Origin: Macrocybe gigantea
Taxonomy: Eukaryota > Basidiomycota > Agaricomycetes > Agaricales > Callistosporiaceae
Assembly: GCA_011319805.1 (NCBI GenBank)
Contig: SJRY01000022.1
Location: 211,185 to 275,184 of the forward strand
Direction of reading: 5' to 3'
DNA length: 64,000 bases
Positions 12,340-28,208 of the stretch are shown piece by piece. The translations under genes were made by a program, and so were the position numbers. Below the pieces are notes generated by a model, which was not told the DNA's origin, ran no database searches, and saw only the letters and a list, made by a program, of their open reading frames with translations. How positions within the stretch are numbered: the stretch's first letter is position 1; every line of letters starts with the position of its first letter.

Positions 12340-15167
12340 ATCGCGTCTTGGAATTTGTTTTATTGGGCCGAAATTCGAAATCGGAAGAGGTGTGTTAGAA
12401 AAAGGGAAAAGATGGACGATTTCAAATTATTTCCTTTCTTTTTTTGTTTTTGATGGACCCTCCCCTTCAAAGCTGCTCTCTTCATATGCGATGTTTTTTT
12501 TCCTGTCTGTAATCCCTGCCCAATCAGCTCCTTTGGCGTCCTTTGTTCCTCCGTTCCCGTTGCCGTGTATCTTATACCTTTTCCCCTCTTTTTTTTTTCC
12601 TTCGGAATTACTTTACCCTGCTCACCACTTCTTTCGCGTGCTAATACCAATTTCTTTTTTTTTTTTCGATTTCGTGACTATATATCGTTCATCGTGCTTA
12701 TACCTTTGGATCGATAACCATTACCCATCCGGCGTTCCAAAACAAAAAAAACCATCAATACCTTTTCTTTTTACCTCGATGCCATATACCTTCTTAATGT
12801 ACATAATTATCTCTTCGTTTTTTTTCCCCCTTTTTCGAAAACGTTTGGAAAATCTATCGCTCGCTCGTTTGCCTCTCGCCCCGCCCGCTTCGTCCTCCAC
12901 TTCATTTTATTGGATGCGTATTTACTGTACATCATGTCGCTATTCCTTCACGTACATACTTTTGATAACGTTTTGACCCTTGTTATGCAACAACCCGTGT
13001 CTGGAAATATATATGTTTTAATTAATCCTATTTTACATTCGAAATCGGGTGACTGGTATTCGTAATTCGTCCAGCCGTCTCGTGGTCCCCACCCTTCCCG
13101 CATCGGGCAGCTTCCAAGACAGCCTCCCCCCGCTGATCAGCCACCCCCGGTCCCATGACCGCGGTCGTTCAACTTGGGCTGGCAATCCCTTGAATGACGG
13201 AACCAAGCCAAAACATTCTTCCTGCCAAACATAAAGCAAAAAAAAAAAAGAAAAAGAAAAACAGAATTGGAAACGCAAACGCAAAAAGGAAAACGCAAAA
13301 GATTTGGCTCCATATAGACAGACGGGCGTGCTGTCCGCAGTTGCGTTGCGTTGCGTTGCGGCTCTTTTCTCCATCGCCATTATCATCATCACGCGTCCAA
13401 TTCATGATGCATCCGCGCGTCCCTATCTGAGCGGGTATCCCGTTCTCGGCTTTCGAGATGAGCGCCCGCTTGCGACCGCCATCAGGGAAATTACTCAAAC
13501 CGAGTTTTTTTTTTTTTTCTGATGAACCCATCAAACGACACGCCTTGTTTTGAGTGCAAGGCGGTGGGCAACCCTCCTCCTCCTCTCCCTCCCTCCCTTT
13601 TGCCAGCGGACGTGGCTCGGCCTTGTGGCGCTGATGGCTTTTTCGACAACTTCAAAAAAAAATTTTTTTTTCTGCTCTGCCTGTTTGTGCACGACGTGCG
13701 GTGTTTTGAACACCTGATACATGCATGGGGACCCGAAAACGGAAAACGATCGTTTCTCGGGAAACAAGATCTCCAGAGGAATATGATTTTTTCTTTGCGG
13801 AAAGAGACCAAAAAGAAAAGTTTTGACGCGGCTGGATCGGAACGCGGAGCGTTTCAGATGTCTGTCAGTCAAACAAAACAGAAAAGCGTTCATGGAAAGG
13901 GAGGGCTTCGTCGTTCGATGCGTCACATTTCTCGGCGGCTATTCGTCTCGACTGAATTCATTGACAGAATAGCAGAGATGCAGATCAGCCCTGTGAGGCA
14001 CGCACAGAACGCAGAAAGTTTGTTCGGTGCCGGGCAACAAGCTCCGGGCGGGGCAGAATCTGAATATGCGATTATCGCGTTGCAGCGGGTGCAGGAGGAC
14101 AGGCCGTTTGATCACGCGACGCTCCATGTTTGGCAATTCGTGATCATCTCCAAGCGAAACGTTCAACGCGGTGCTCCATTTGTGGTGCGCCGATTTCATA
14201 TCGCAGCTCATCCGGGCCGCGTGTCTGCTAAGGGCAAATGACAATATCCCAAAGCCGTCCCCAAAACTCGCTGCCCCTATCTTCCTTTCTCCTTCCAATG
14301 TGCTAGAATATTCATGTGGCTCAAATGATTTTCATATTTTGCTGTCGCTCGTCAACTCTCCCATTTGTTTTTCCTTTGTCTATGGGTATCTCGACCCAAG
14401 GCAAGCTTTTGAGTGGAACGAGTACGTGCCTTGGGCGTGATCGAGGCGCAAGGTGCCTGCGGCCATTCGAAGATCAAATTTTATTAAAGCAAAGCCACAG
14501 TCTTCTCCAGATCTGTTGAATCTCAGGGGGTGGGGAAGAGAGTTTGAGAGTAGAAAGAAGGGGCGAGGGATCCAGTTCATATCATCACCATCTTCAATGT
14601 CAATGCCGATCCGGATTCACCTTCGCAGTATTAAGAGTCATTAGCAGGAAGGTTGAGTTGTAAAGTTATTCCTCACATGTGCCGCCAGAGTAGGGGAGTC
14701 CAAAGCTGCTGTTCCATAAAATCCCCATGGCGAAGACTCTGGTGTGCCTGGTCTATCCGCAAAGAAAGATTTGCTACTAGCCAGGGTTTCAATAGCAGGA
14801 CATCGATGCCAGAACGAGTTCGGCGCACCTAAATGTTGTACCTGGCCGCGACTCGCTCGAAACTTGCCACACTAGCAATCGGTATGTGGCGTTTGAGATC
14901 GACACTGGGGACGGTTTCTTCTACTTCGTGAACATTAAAACGGTTATATCATTGACAGGCTCGTGAACATCGACGGGTACAGAATAGAGAGGACAGAGCA
15001 CGCGACCGATGATGTGGAGAAGGCGAATAACGGAAAACAAACGCTTTACAAACACGATATCAAGGGCATCGTCGATAGTGAGTACCAATCGGGATCAAGT
15101 AATAACTTTTTGAGTTGCAAATCCAAGGCGCCAAGACAACCACCGTCCGAGCTCGTCACAGATTGGG
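12340..15167. other. Intergenic; T-rich 3' region of the C2H2 gene
   Basis: I see no gene in this 2.8 kb. The first 700 nt are rich in T runs and probably hold the 3' untranslated region of the zinc-finger gene. A short TTGCG tandem repeat lies at about 13340-13360, and A or T homopolymers at about 13230-13260, 13506-13520 and 13655-13672. Open frames in 13.5-14.3 kb exist on both strands but lack domains and splice partners. Confidence 0.5.
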
Positions 15168-16354
15168 TTAATCCCTTTTCGCAGAGTTTAGAAAACGAGA
15201 GTTGGAAAATAGATGTCCGTTACCTCGCATGGAATATAACATCAAGCCTTGCTCGGGGGGCCATACGCAGGAGCCTTCTCCGCCCCTCTCGACTGCTTGC
15301 TTCATTCTCCTCGCCAGTTTTTCCGGATTTCTGTGCATAATATATGGAGCGGTTGATCCATTCTCTCGCAGGTCGCCGGTCATCTGCGTGTCAATGAACC
15401 CTGGAGCGACCATAGTGACTTCGATATTTTCAGGTGCTGTGCCATAGTATGATTCCTTCTCGTTGAGGTGAATATTTCTGATCGGGTTTGTGTCGCATAA
15501 CGCGAGGACGCGAAGGCTTGTTGCGAAGGTGTTGAGGAAAGACTTGGTGGACGCGTACGTTATCATGTTGGCCGGCGCGAAGTAGCCGACAGTTGAAGAA
15601 ACGATACACTGACAGTGACCGGCTCAGTAAGCAAATTTTGAGGTAGATGTATGCGTACAATCTTTCCAGATTGACGAGTTTTCATTGCTTCGTATACAGA
15701 CATGATTAAGGCCATCACGCCCATAACATTGGTCTGAACGATCTTTGCGGATAGGTCCTAAATGTTGGTCGATCGGATAATGATGACCTCATTATATGCG
15801 CGTGGAACGTACCATATTCCATGGTCGTGAGCCATCATTGGCCGTCCCACTTACAGCGTAGAGGTGGGTGATTCCATGATACTTCCTGTCCCAAGAATTG
15901 ACGGCTTCGGCGATCCTTCCAGGATCAGAAGCCAAGTCCAAGATTTCAATGATGATGTTGGCCTTGTGCATTCCAAGCTGGTCCTGAACGCGTTTGAGCG
16001 ATTCTACGCATTGTTAGAGAACAGATCACCAGGTCTACGTTGAATCGGCGCACCGGGTCGCCGCCCTACTATGATGATCGTGGCATTTTCTTCGTCTGCG
16101 TACTGCTTGACAACGTTGAAGCCTATTCCGCGAGAAGCGCCGACTACGAGAATGACTTTTTTTCTTTCCGGCTGGCCATTGGCAAAGGTATACGCAACGG
16201 GAAGAAGTGCGAAGCGTAGAAATGACAAAGGGATGATCAGAAACAGTGTAACGAACAGGGAGGCCGTTGACGCCACGATGGTGCCGACAGAATAAAGCAC
16301 ATTTTGAATGGCGTAGGATAGGGGCGGAAGACGGCGAAGAGTAGGGATGGACAT
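15168..16354 (-). CDS. Membrane-anchored short-chain dehydrogenase/reductase (KDSR-like)
   Basis: An NAD(P)-dependent Rossmann oxidoreductase. Exons on the minus strand are 16354-16039, 16003-15813, 15757-15659 and 15608-15168; they total 349 codons in phase. An N-terminal hydrophobic region (about residues 18-55, including LFVTLFLIIPLSFL) predicts anchoring to the ER membrane. The cofactor loop is VVGASRGIGFNVV, the central strand VSGTANDG, then QTNVMGVM, a serine-containing VSSTVGY, and the catalytic YASTKS (YxxxK). This N-terminal anchor with SDR order resembles 3-ketodihydrosphingosine reductase, but the substrate cannot be set from sequence alone. Intron 1 is only 35 nt. A 20-residue stretch after SLRVLA looks inserted relative to other SDRs and may be an unspliced or mis-sequenced intron. 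A second frame just past the stop (RWLSWRLGFAT) might be a lost C-terminus. Confidence 0.85.
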
Positions 16355-16390
16355 AATCGCTGGGATGGGAGGAGAAGGCAGAGCTGAGGT

Positions 16391-16397
16391 TTATATA
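16391..16397 (-). promoter_or_regulatory. Probable TATA box of the dehydrogenase gene
   Basis: On the minus strand this reads TATATAA, lying about 37 nt before the ATG at 16354. Such spacing implies a very short leader. Position and sequence are seen; function is inferred. Confidence 0.45.
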
Positions 16398-17694
16398 CCC
16401 GCGGCGGACCAAATCGACGCGTTTGGAGCGGAGGCATCGGTGACGTCACGCGTTTTCAGGCACGAGACCCTCGCTTTTCCGCCGCAGTAGCGGCTGAGCG
16501 CATGTACTTAGCTGAAAATTGAGTGACGCTTGCGTGAATCGGACGAAAATTGACCTGCAATTTAGAAATAAGTAACACACGCTAGTGTACGCTTTTAACG
16601 CTTTCAATAATGATTATTACACTTCCTTCAATGCAGGGTCAGATATAGACCGTCTTGCATCAACAGGAATTGCTGAGGCATCCTGATGAAGAAGCAAGCA
16701 CTGAGCGCCGCAGTCCTGAAGATGAGCGAGAGGGTTGCCCATCTATTGTGATTTATTTATGCCTATGGGTCAAGTTCGCCGGAAAAGGTAATCGGAGCAT
16801 GTCGCTTCGCCACGTCAAAATCTGTGAGCCATCGAACCATCGCTCATGGGTTCTGGTACCCACCGTGGAATGATCCTCCACTGTATTCTTGCTGTACTCC
16901 TTAATTTATCCTTACTATGCAGCTCTGTACCACTATCGTGCGACTTTTCCTGCCCGTTGATGGATAAACGTGGTGTTGCTCTGATACCCTCCCGATATGC
17001 TATATCTTACGATGGGCCGTACTCCATCTTCGAATGCATGTACGTCCCGAGCTGCATGGGTTCAAAATTTTACGTTATTAATGACTTTATAGCTATTATG
17101 AGCCTACATCGCCGACACCACCACATACATGTCAATACTACAAGGTGTGCCTTTATCTCGAGACGGGCGTCGACTAGTTGCTCACAAGCAGTCCTAGTCA
17201 AACGGGCTCTATGCTCTGGGCCCTGTAAATACCCCATGCTCTGCGGAAGCAGTCCCGTGTTCTTCCACCGAATCACCAATGTTCTCTACGCCGGACAAAA
17301 TAGAGACATTCCCTTACATCGAGAACGGGAATGGCTTGCTTTGGTTGAAGGAGCATCATCCTACGGAATAAGGCTATACGTGCTTCCGTCAAATGTGCCT
17401 TGTCATATGACTCGCGCAGCTTCGCCCCGAGACGTTTTCTCAAATTTGTAGTTTACCTCAGACTGCTTCTGTAGTACCTACGGACGATGCTGGATGTAAT
17501 ACCTTCCCTCGGCAAATCAGAAAATTGATTCTGCGCGCGATCGAACCCCTCAGCCTGCTGCGGTGGTGATCGTTGAGAAGACGCCATGAACAGGATCATC
17601 ACAAGTTTCCATCGAAATTATTCATATGAGATGGAGATATATATGCAGACCGTCCGCCGTCCAACTTAGCCACACGCACTTCCCGCCCAGTCGA
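16398..17694. other. Intergenic, no supported gene
   Basis: A 201-codon plus frame (16846-17451) contains a hydrophobic stretch resembling a signal peptide, but its codon pattern is not protein-like, it has no splice partners, and I see no domain. I treat the stretch as non-coding between two minus-strand genes. Confidence 0.4.
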
Positions 17695-19374
17695 TCACTG
17701 ACAAAGCTCTGCTGTCAAAGATAATTTTCCGTCTTGCAACGGCCACGCATCGGCCAAATGGTCCCTCTCCTTCTGGGAGAGAGCCGAGTCCAGGGCGACC
17801 TGCTTCGCTTCCTCAATTGCACGTTTCGCCGCTTCGTATTCGGCCACTTCGACGATTCCGTCGCTGTCTGATGGGATACCCAAACTCTCGAGCAATTCGT
17901 CACACATGGTCGTATTTTGTCCGAGCTGCTCCATCTCCTGCTCGTTTCGCTCTTTGTCTGAGTCGGATATATAGAATGGGAAAGGCGTGAGGGGCGCGCC
18001 GTCCTCGTCGACGCCAACTACGAGATTCCAGAGGCTGCGAGTCGTCAAAAAGCTGTGCAGAACAATCGGGATGCCTTCCGTCATGCCACGGCTGATGGCA
18101 AGCGCCGGCTGGGTCACCAACCGCTTCGCCTGAACCCCCTTTAGGCCATACAGGTCTTCCGCCAGCCAGGGATCGTTGCGATGCATGATGATTTCATGCA
18201 ATCGCTGCCGCCATATGCGGCGATGCGCGAGCTGGACAGATTGTTCTCTTTCTCGTTCAATGTACCAACTTCAGCAGCAAGCTCCGGGAGATTTTCATCA
18301 GATAGTTTAACGAGTGGATGCCCTTGAGCGGTGTATGCGGGGGGAACATCGAATTGCATAAAGTCTGGCGCGACCAGGGCTCCTTGCCAATCGATAACGC
18401 CCTTCAACTCGCATGACTGCGTCGATTCACTCACAAGAATATTGCTCGCGTGAAGATTCGGGTGCCAAAGGGTGTAGGGTACGTGAGGTGGGGTCAAATG
18501 TGGGACAAGCTTCTCGTAATCCGAGATGAGACGATGGTACGTTGCGTGGGTTGAGGGGTCTGGATTCACATCGATTGCAGCCCGTGCGCAGGCAGCAAAG
18601 GCACGCATGTAAGAGTGCACGTCTGGCCAAGGGCCTCTGTCGATATCCAACGCAGCACGTCCGCCAACCGCTTCGCCTGAACCCCCTTTAGGCCATACAG
18701 GTCTTCCGCCAGCCAGGGATCGTTGCGATGCATGATGATTTCATGCAATCGCTGCCGCCATATGCGGCGATGCGCGAGCTGGACAGATTGTTTCTCTTTC
18801 TCGTTCAATGTACCAACTTCAGCAGCAAGCTCCGGGAGATTTTCATCAGATAGTTTAACGAGTGGATGCCCTTGAGCGGTGTATGCGGGGGAACATCGAA
18901 TTGCATAAAGTCTGGCGCGACCAGGGCTCCTTGCCAATCGATAACGCCCTTCAACTCGCATGACTGCGTCGATTCACTCACAAGAATATTGCTCGCGTGA
19001 AGATTCGGGTGCCAAAGGGTGTAGGGTACGTGAGGTGGGGTCAAATGTGGGACAAGCTTCTCGTAATCCGAGATGAGACGATGGTACGTTGCGTGGGTTG
19101 AGGGGTCTGGATTCACATCGATTGCAGCCCGTGCGCAGGCAGCAAAGGCACGCATGAGTGAGAAGACGCGGTTAAAAGTTCCTATCCAGCATTGAAAGAT
19201 GCGAATGGCTTGTGGAGGGACACACACACCATCTTGGACTTTATCGAACGAGGTGCACTTTGTGGCACTTGCAGCTCGTACCGCTACGTCGACGAATGCT
19301 TGAACATTGAAAGGAACATATCGAATGGCTCGCTCTGAAAGGACATTAGTCAAGTTCTGGTCGTGGACAGGCAA
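17695..19374 (-). CDS. AIM9-like aminoglycoside-phosphotransferase-fold protein, disrupted
   Basis: This belongs to the protein-kinase-like APH family, fungal AIM9 subgroup. The N-terminal part (19374 downward) reads to FDKVQDG, an intron of about 50 nt, then GTFNRVFSL, which should lead into the ATP-binding N-lobe. That lobe is absent: the sequence jumps to MRAFAACARAA and a C-lobe with LWHPNLHASNILVS (the HxxLHxxN catalytic loop, with Asn where Asp is usual) and GVIDWQGAL (metal-binding Asp). Then a short piece GGRAALDIDRGPW, which belongs before MRAFAACA, is followed by a second copy of the same C-lobe block, and finally the C-terminal tail ending at 17695. One copy is frameshifted by a T-run difference (near 18239), and the copies also differ in a G run (near 18342). 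As written the gene cannot make a full protein. Family assignment is firm; whether the damage is biological is not. Confidence 0.75.
18116..18609. repeat. Direct duplication R1, copy 1
   Basis: Nearly identical to 18664-19156. The only differences I see are single-base homopolymer changes (T run near 18239, G run near 18342). It covers the C-lobe exon of the AIM9-like gene. The copies are separated by 54 nt of coding sequence that belongs upstream of the repeat in the intact gene order. Confidence 0.9.
18664..19156. repeat. Direct duplication R1, copy 2
   Basis: Partner of 18116-18609. It joins the N-terminal exon directly at FSL-MRAF and so occupies the place where the ATP-binding lobe should be. 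Confidence 0.9.
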
Positions 19375-19623
19375 ATGGGACTGACGCCGTTCGTCGTTGT
19401 AAAGCCAACGATGTGTGGTTACGGCAAAAAGTTCCTGCTCCCCTGGATACTGTCATCATAAACGTACTGAGTGAAGGAAAGTTACTGACCGCTTGCGTCG
19501 AGGTAAAATGAACGTCGGAAAGGTGAAGAGAAGGACAAGACGCGCAGGCCGCGCCATGAATGAGAGATCATGAGCAGTTGTAAAAAATTGTAATAAGATT
19601 ATCTGAAAGCAGCGTATGTCAGA

Positions 19624-19714
19624 TGTCCCGTGGCTTAGTTGGTTACGGCGTCCGACTGTTAATACTCTCCGTCTTGCAATCGGAAGATCGAGAGTTCAAG
19701 TCTCTCCGGGACAG
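19624..19714 (+). tRNA. tRNA-Asn (anticodon GTT) with a 17-nt intron
   Basis: The acceptor stem TGTCCCG pairs fully with CGGGACA at 19707-19713; the discriminator is G. The D arm reads GGCTTAGTTGGTTACGGC. The anticodon stem TCCGA/TCGGA encloses loop CTGTTAA with anticodon GTT at 19658-19660. The T arm is GAGAG-TTCAAGT-CTCTC. A 17-nt intron (19662-19678) interrupts the loop one base after the anticodon, the usual eukaryotic position. Without it the RNA is 74 nt. T runs just downstream (from about 19722) serve as a Pol III terminator. Confidence 0.95.
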
Positions 19715-19721
19715 ATGGTTT

Positions 19722-19736
19722 CTTTTTGTTTTTTGT
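19722..19736 (+). terminator. Pol III terminator of the tRNA gene
   Basis: Two runs of five to six T separated by one G begin about 9 nt after the tRNA 3' end, as expected for RNA polymerase III termination. Confidence 0.6.
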
Positions 19737-20205
19737 CGAACACGGGGTGCAGTCCAATATAATTGTCACTCGTGGAAGGCAGTGCACATCAGGTCTATGT
19801 CTAGGCTTACATTTCTTTCATCTCGTAAGGTAACGTATATACTACACACAACGGTGAGTATGTACAATATAGTATATCAAATTATGCACACCCTCAGGGC
19901 GAAGAAAAGAAATTTGACAAAGAAGCAAGAAAAGGAACATGAGATGAAAGCGTAAAAAAAAGAAAACTTGAAAGCAAATCAGGAAAGGGAACTAAGTGGC
20001 AATGGGAAAGAAAAGACATCCTGACGGAAAAACACGCGGACGAGAGATCCACAGAAGAAAACAGGTATATCGACAGACCAATTAGGGAACGAACTGGACC
20101 ATATGCAAATCATACCGAGGCAAAACACAGCACAAAGTCCAAACGTCGTTGCGAAAGCTGAACGGAAGTCCGATCTAATTCACTATAGTCCTAGACATCC
20201 CGGGC

Positions 20206-24748
<4,543 letters not shown>

Positions 24749-25859
24749 CATCTTACTATCTCTCCTACTCAACTTCCAGCCCTGTTAGTCCCCAAGAAGA
24801 AGGCGCTCTCATCGATACCGCTGGCCAGACGCCACGCATTGATGCAGGTATATTCTACAACCACCCCGTCCCGATGTCCCAACCACTTTTCTCTCAGCCT
24901 GCTCTGTCCTTCCATAGCTACCCCATCGCCCAGACGCCGTTGACTCTCTGACGATCAAGATCAGTAGAGGGCCTTCCCTACGGGCGCCCAGCTACCAGTC
25001 CGCTAAGGCCACCCAAGCGCAAATACCTCCCCCCTTGGTTCAGAGTCTGCCGTTCTGTGTCTGCAGCATGGGATGAATGTACTCAGTTCGGTGCAGGCGG
25101 TATGAGAGTGGACGAGCACAGGACCCAGACGCTACTCGACTCTTCGATGGCTCGCGGTGAATTACCTGCGAGGACTTACTAGACTGAAAGGAAACAACAA
25201 AATGTCTTCCTACAAGAGAGCGTTACCTCGTTGGACGTACAGGACGACGGACTGGGGCTAAAGATCGTTGAGGTGTCGCACATTCAAATACGAAAGGTGG
25301 ATGCATACGCCCAGTAAGTCTTGCAGAAATGATTTTGAATAATCTCATGAAAATTTGTCCGCTATTTAGAGTCGCTAGTCATCGTGCTACCTAAAGCAGG
25401 CCTGATATCGCAAGGAGTGTTGCACAACACAGCACTGCAATACGAAGCGTCTCCGGAACTGCTATCCACCATTGGTTTTCGACGACGGTAATGGCCGCTC
25501 ATATGTTAATGTAAGGATCTAAGTGCAGGAGAGGCTGAGCGCAACGTCTTGTGAGTGTGTTGACTAGCTAACCTCCCCCGCGGCGCACATAATGCCGTTC
25601 CGCGAAACGCCGTGTCTTCCTCCTTACGGTTTCGCTTTATTCTGCGGTGTCGTCATTCAACCACGCGCGAATAGAATTGAGCCCATTGGTTCAGTCCACA
25701 GCCTGCGGTTCGCGTTCGCTCCTCTTTTTCAACTTGAAGGTGACGCAAGCAACAGGGCTCAGCCAGCAAGTGATTCGGAATCCCGCTCAGGCGGCGATGG
25801 CTAGGAAATTGGGCGGTCGCGGTTTTATGAGTCGAAAGACGGGACGAGAGCATTATTAA
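24749..25859 (+). CDS. Unrecognised spliced locus with several protein-like exons
   Basis: I cannot name this gene and exon limits are approximate. Protein-like pieces lie in order on the plus strand. From about 24779, after a polypyrimidine tract and AG, there is SPQEEGALIDTAGQTPRIDA with IFYNHPVPMSQPLFSQ behind it. At 25183-25313 there is QESVTSLDVQDDGLGLKIVE before a GTAAGT donor. At about 25370-25490 there is SLVIVLPKAGLISQGVLHNT and LQYEASPELLSTIGFRR. The last is a basic C-terminus (NPAQAAMARKLGGRGFMSRK) ending at about 25859. The pieces do not all join in phase at obvious splice sites, so the locus may carry indels like its neighbours. No function is proposed. Confidence 0.35.
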
Positions 25860-26063
25860 AAGTCAATTATATTATACTGTACTGTATCCTACATGTGTCT
25901 ACCTACTCTATGAAGTGGTCGTACATATCGTACATACATGACTTGCTTGTCTTCTTGTAGAAATCGTGGCATTTGAAGATGTCGTGGCAGAATGGACTAA
26001 AGTTGTCAGTTGTCTAAATTCATTGCTTTAACTTTAACCCAAGCACATCTTATACTCTCCGCC

Positions 26064-27199
26064 TCAAGGCATGTATTCTAGACGAGGGACGTCGTATACG
26101 CCGGAGACGTCAGATCCCATGGAAAGGGTGCGTCCTTTGGAATCGATGCTTTTGCTGCCCTCGAGAGTGACAGTGATGGGCGGGCGAGCTGGGGTGGACG
26201 TCAATGCGCTTGCTGGCGGGTGTGACGCCAGGAATGCCGGCGCCATACTTCAAGTCGTGCTCGGACGCTAAATGCATGACCCAAGCTCTGAAATTCAGAA
26301 GTATTAGCGACATGGTTGCCTAGTCATAGAAAGACTTACGACGCAGAAGTGAAGATGAAGCCGACCCAGAGAAGGGCGACGAACGCGACATTCGTGGGCC
26401 ACTGGCTGTAGACTACACACAAGACCTTGTCAGCTTCTGAGGAGCCGCAGTGAGAGGCGTCTGCTTACCAAACGGTGGGTGGTTATAGTAACTGCTCGTA
26501 TTGCCACGCAACGTCTTGTGGCACGCCTCTGACGAATGCCGCCCCGGCACCAACGACGATCTAAGATAAAGAATTCATGAGCAGATCTCTTTATACAGGC
26601 TCGACGATGGTGAGCGTACCGTGCTGGAAAGGACGGCGATGAACAAGCCCGCAGTTATGATAAGAGCAAGTGCCATCCTGGTCGCGTGATACCAAGGAGG
26701 GTAGTTCCTGGCGGGGAAGAAGAGAAGAGAAGAAAAAGTCTGCGCCGAAGATAGTGGCTACCAAGACACCGAAAACGATAGTGAGAATAGTCGTGGCGAC
26801 GATGCCGTCGTTGTAAAGGTTGGCTTCGCCGAGGAGGCGTCATGAATATTCTTTTTCAGCTTGTCATATTTGGAGAGGGAGTATGTTGCTGTGCACTATG
26901 TTATTGTCAGAGCATCGTATTAAAGAAGGAAAGGAAGATTATACTTCTGCAGCGAGACAGACCAACATAGCAAGCTAAGTGGAAATGTGGTGAGTACATG
27001 GCTTAACCGGAGGTCAATTTTACGGACTTGGTAGATAACTGACATGGACCAGAGAGACAGCAGCAGGAAAGGAAGAAATAGCAGGGGCGCTTACCGAATC
27101 GTTCTGCTCTCAAGCACCAGCGACGGTCAAACATACTTTTGTGCCAAAGGCACTCCAGGACATTTCTGACAGGTCGAATCCCCATATCTTTAAGCCCAT
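26064..27199 (-). CDS. Multi-pass membrane protein, MARVEL-like, with frame breaks
   Basis: A small fungal membrane protein. The likely start is MGLKIWGFDLSEMSWSAFGT at 27199. Three hydrophobic helices are visible: TILTIVFGVLVATIFGADFF, ALALIITAGLFIAVLSS continuing into IVVGAGAAFV, and VAFVALLWVGFIFTSAS. The protein also shows TLRGNTSSYYNHPPF, HLASEHDLKYGAGIPGV and a hydrophilic C-terminus (GSKSIDSKGRTLSMGSDVSG) ending at 26064. GT/AG introns are seen, for example after NHPPF and after FTSAS. The sensible reading changes frame near 26840, 26525 and 26240 with no intron to explain it. The MARVEL-like label rests on size, topology and the tail, not on a diagnostic motif. The 5' end coincides with repeat R3. 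Confidence 0.5.
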
Positions 27200-27697
27200 G
27201 GCGCTCCGATACTATGTCTGACAGCAGACGGACGAAGGGTGCGTCAAATGAACCTGTCAAGGTGTTTAACAGAAAACGGCAACAAAAGGCAATATCAGCA
27301 GGTTCAAGGAGATTGTCGAGGATGTCAATTCGCGATGAGAGGAGATTAAAAAAAAATTGGCAGTATAGACGGATGTCGAACGGACGGGATCGTCAATGTC
27401 AGACGGCTTCACGTGCGATGGCCGTCGGCGATGTCTCAGCCGTGACGGCGCGATCGAGTTGGAGCTCCATCGCGGATCGAAGAATTCAACGAAGAACTTA
27501 GAAGTGAATTTGTTTTATGAGCGGTTAGAGGGCGTCTTCATTTTATAAAATTACTCACTGACATCGTTATTGTTCTGACTTTTGCACTCGACTCCGCGAG
27601 GACACGAAGTTTAGCGTTGCCAAATACAGCCAAATAAACGTTAATTGTATTCCTGACTAGTGTATTTCGCATAAGCTTCATAGCACGCGCACTCTCC
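27180..27697. repeat. Direct duplication R3, copy 1
   Basis: A unit of about 518 nt repeated at once at 27698. It holds the first codons and the upstream (promoter) side of the membrane-protein gene. Differences between the copies are mainly homopolymer or single-base length changes (A run near 27350, G run near 27430). Confidence 0.9.
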
Positions 27698-28208
27698 CCA
27701 TATCTTTAAGCCCATGGCGCTCCGATACTATGTCTGACAGCAGACGGACGAAGGGTGCGTCAAATGAACCTGTCAAGGTGTTTAACAGAAAACGGCAACA
27801 AAAGGCAATATCAGCAGGTTCAAGGAGATTGTCGAGGATGTCAATTCGCGATGAGAGAGAATTAAAAAATTGGCAGTATAGACGGATGTCGAACGGACGG
27901 GATCGTCAATGTCAGACGGCTTCACGTGCGATGGCCGTCGGGCGATGTCTCAGCCGTGACGGCGCGATCGAGTTGGAGCTCCATCGCGGATCGAAGAATT
28001 CAACGAAGAACTTAGAAGTGAATTGTTTTATGAGCGGTTAGAGGGCGTCTTCATTTTATAAAATTACTCACTGACATCGTTATTGTTCTGACTTTTGCAC
28101 TCGACTCCGCGAGGACACGAAGTTTAGCGTTGCCAAATACAGCCAAATAAACGTTAATTGTATTCCTGACTAGTTATTTCGCATAAGCTTCATAGCACGC
28201 GCACTCTC
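27698..28208. repeat. Direct duplication R3, copy 2
   Basis: Abutting partner of 27180-27697. It creates a second, orphan copy of the start codon region and promoter upstream of the membrane-protein gene. Confidence 0.9.

Noticed and set aside
13340..13362. TTGCG short repeat as telomere-like or regulatory repeat
   Set aside because: Only about four units; consistent with a random microsatellite.
16846..17451. 201-codon frame with signal-peptide-like start as a secreted protein
   Set aside because: No domain, no introns in an intron-rich genome, and composition typical of chance frames.
27139..27501. Plus-strand 120-codon frame (also repeated at 27730) as a gene duplicated in tandem
   Set aside because: The minus strand of the same DNA gives the start and promoter of the membrane-protein gene; the plus frame has no domain and differs in length between copies by indels.
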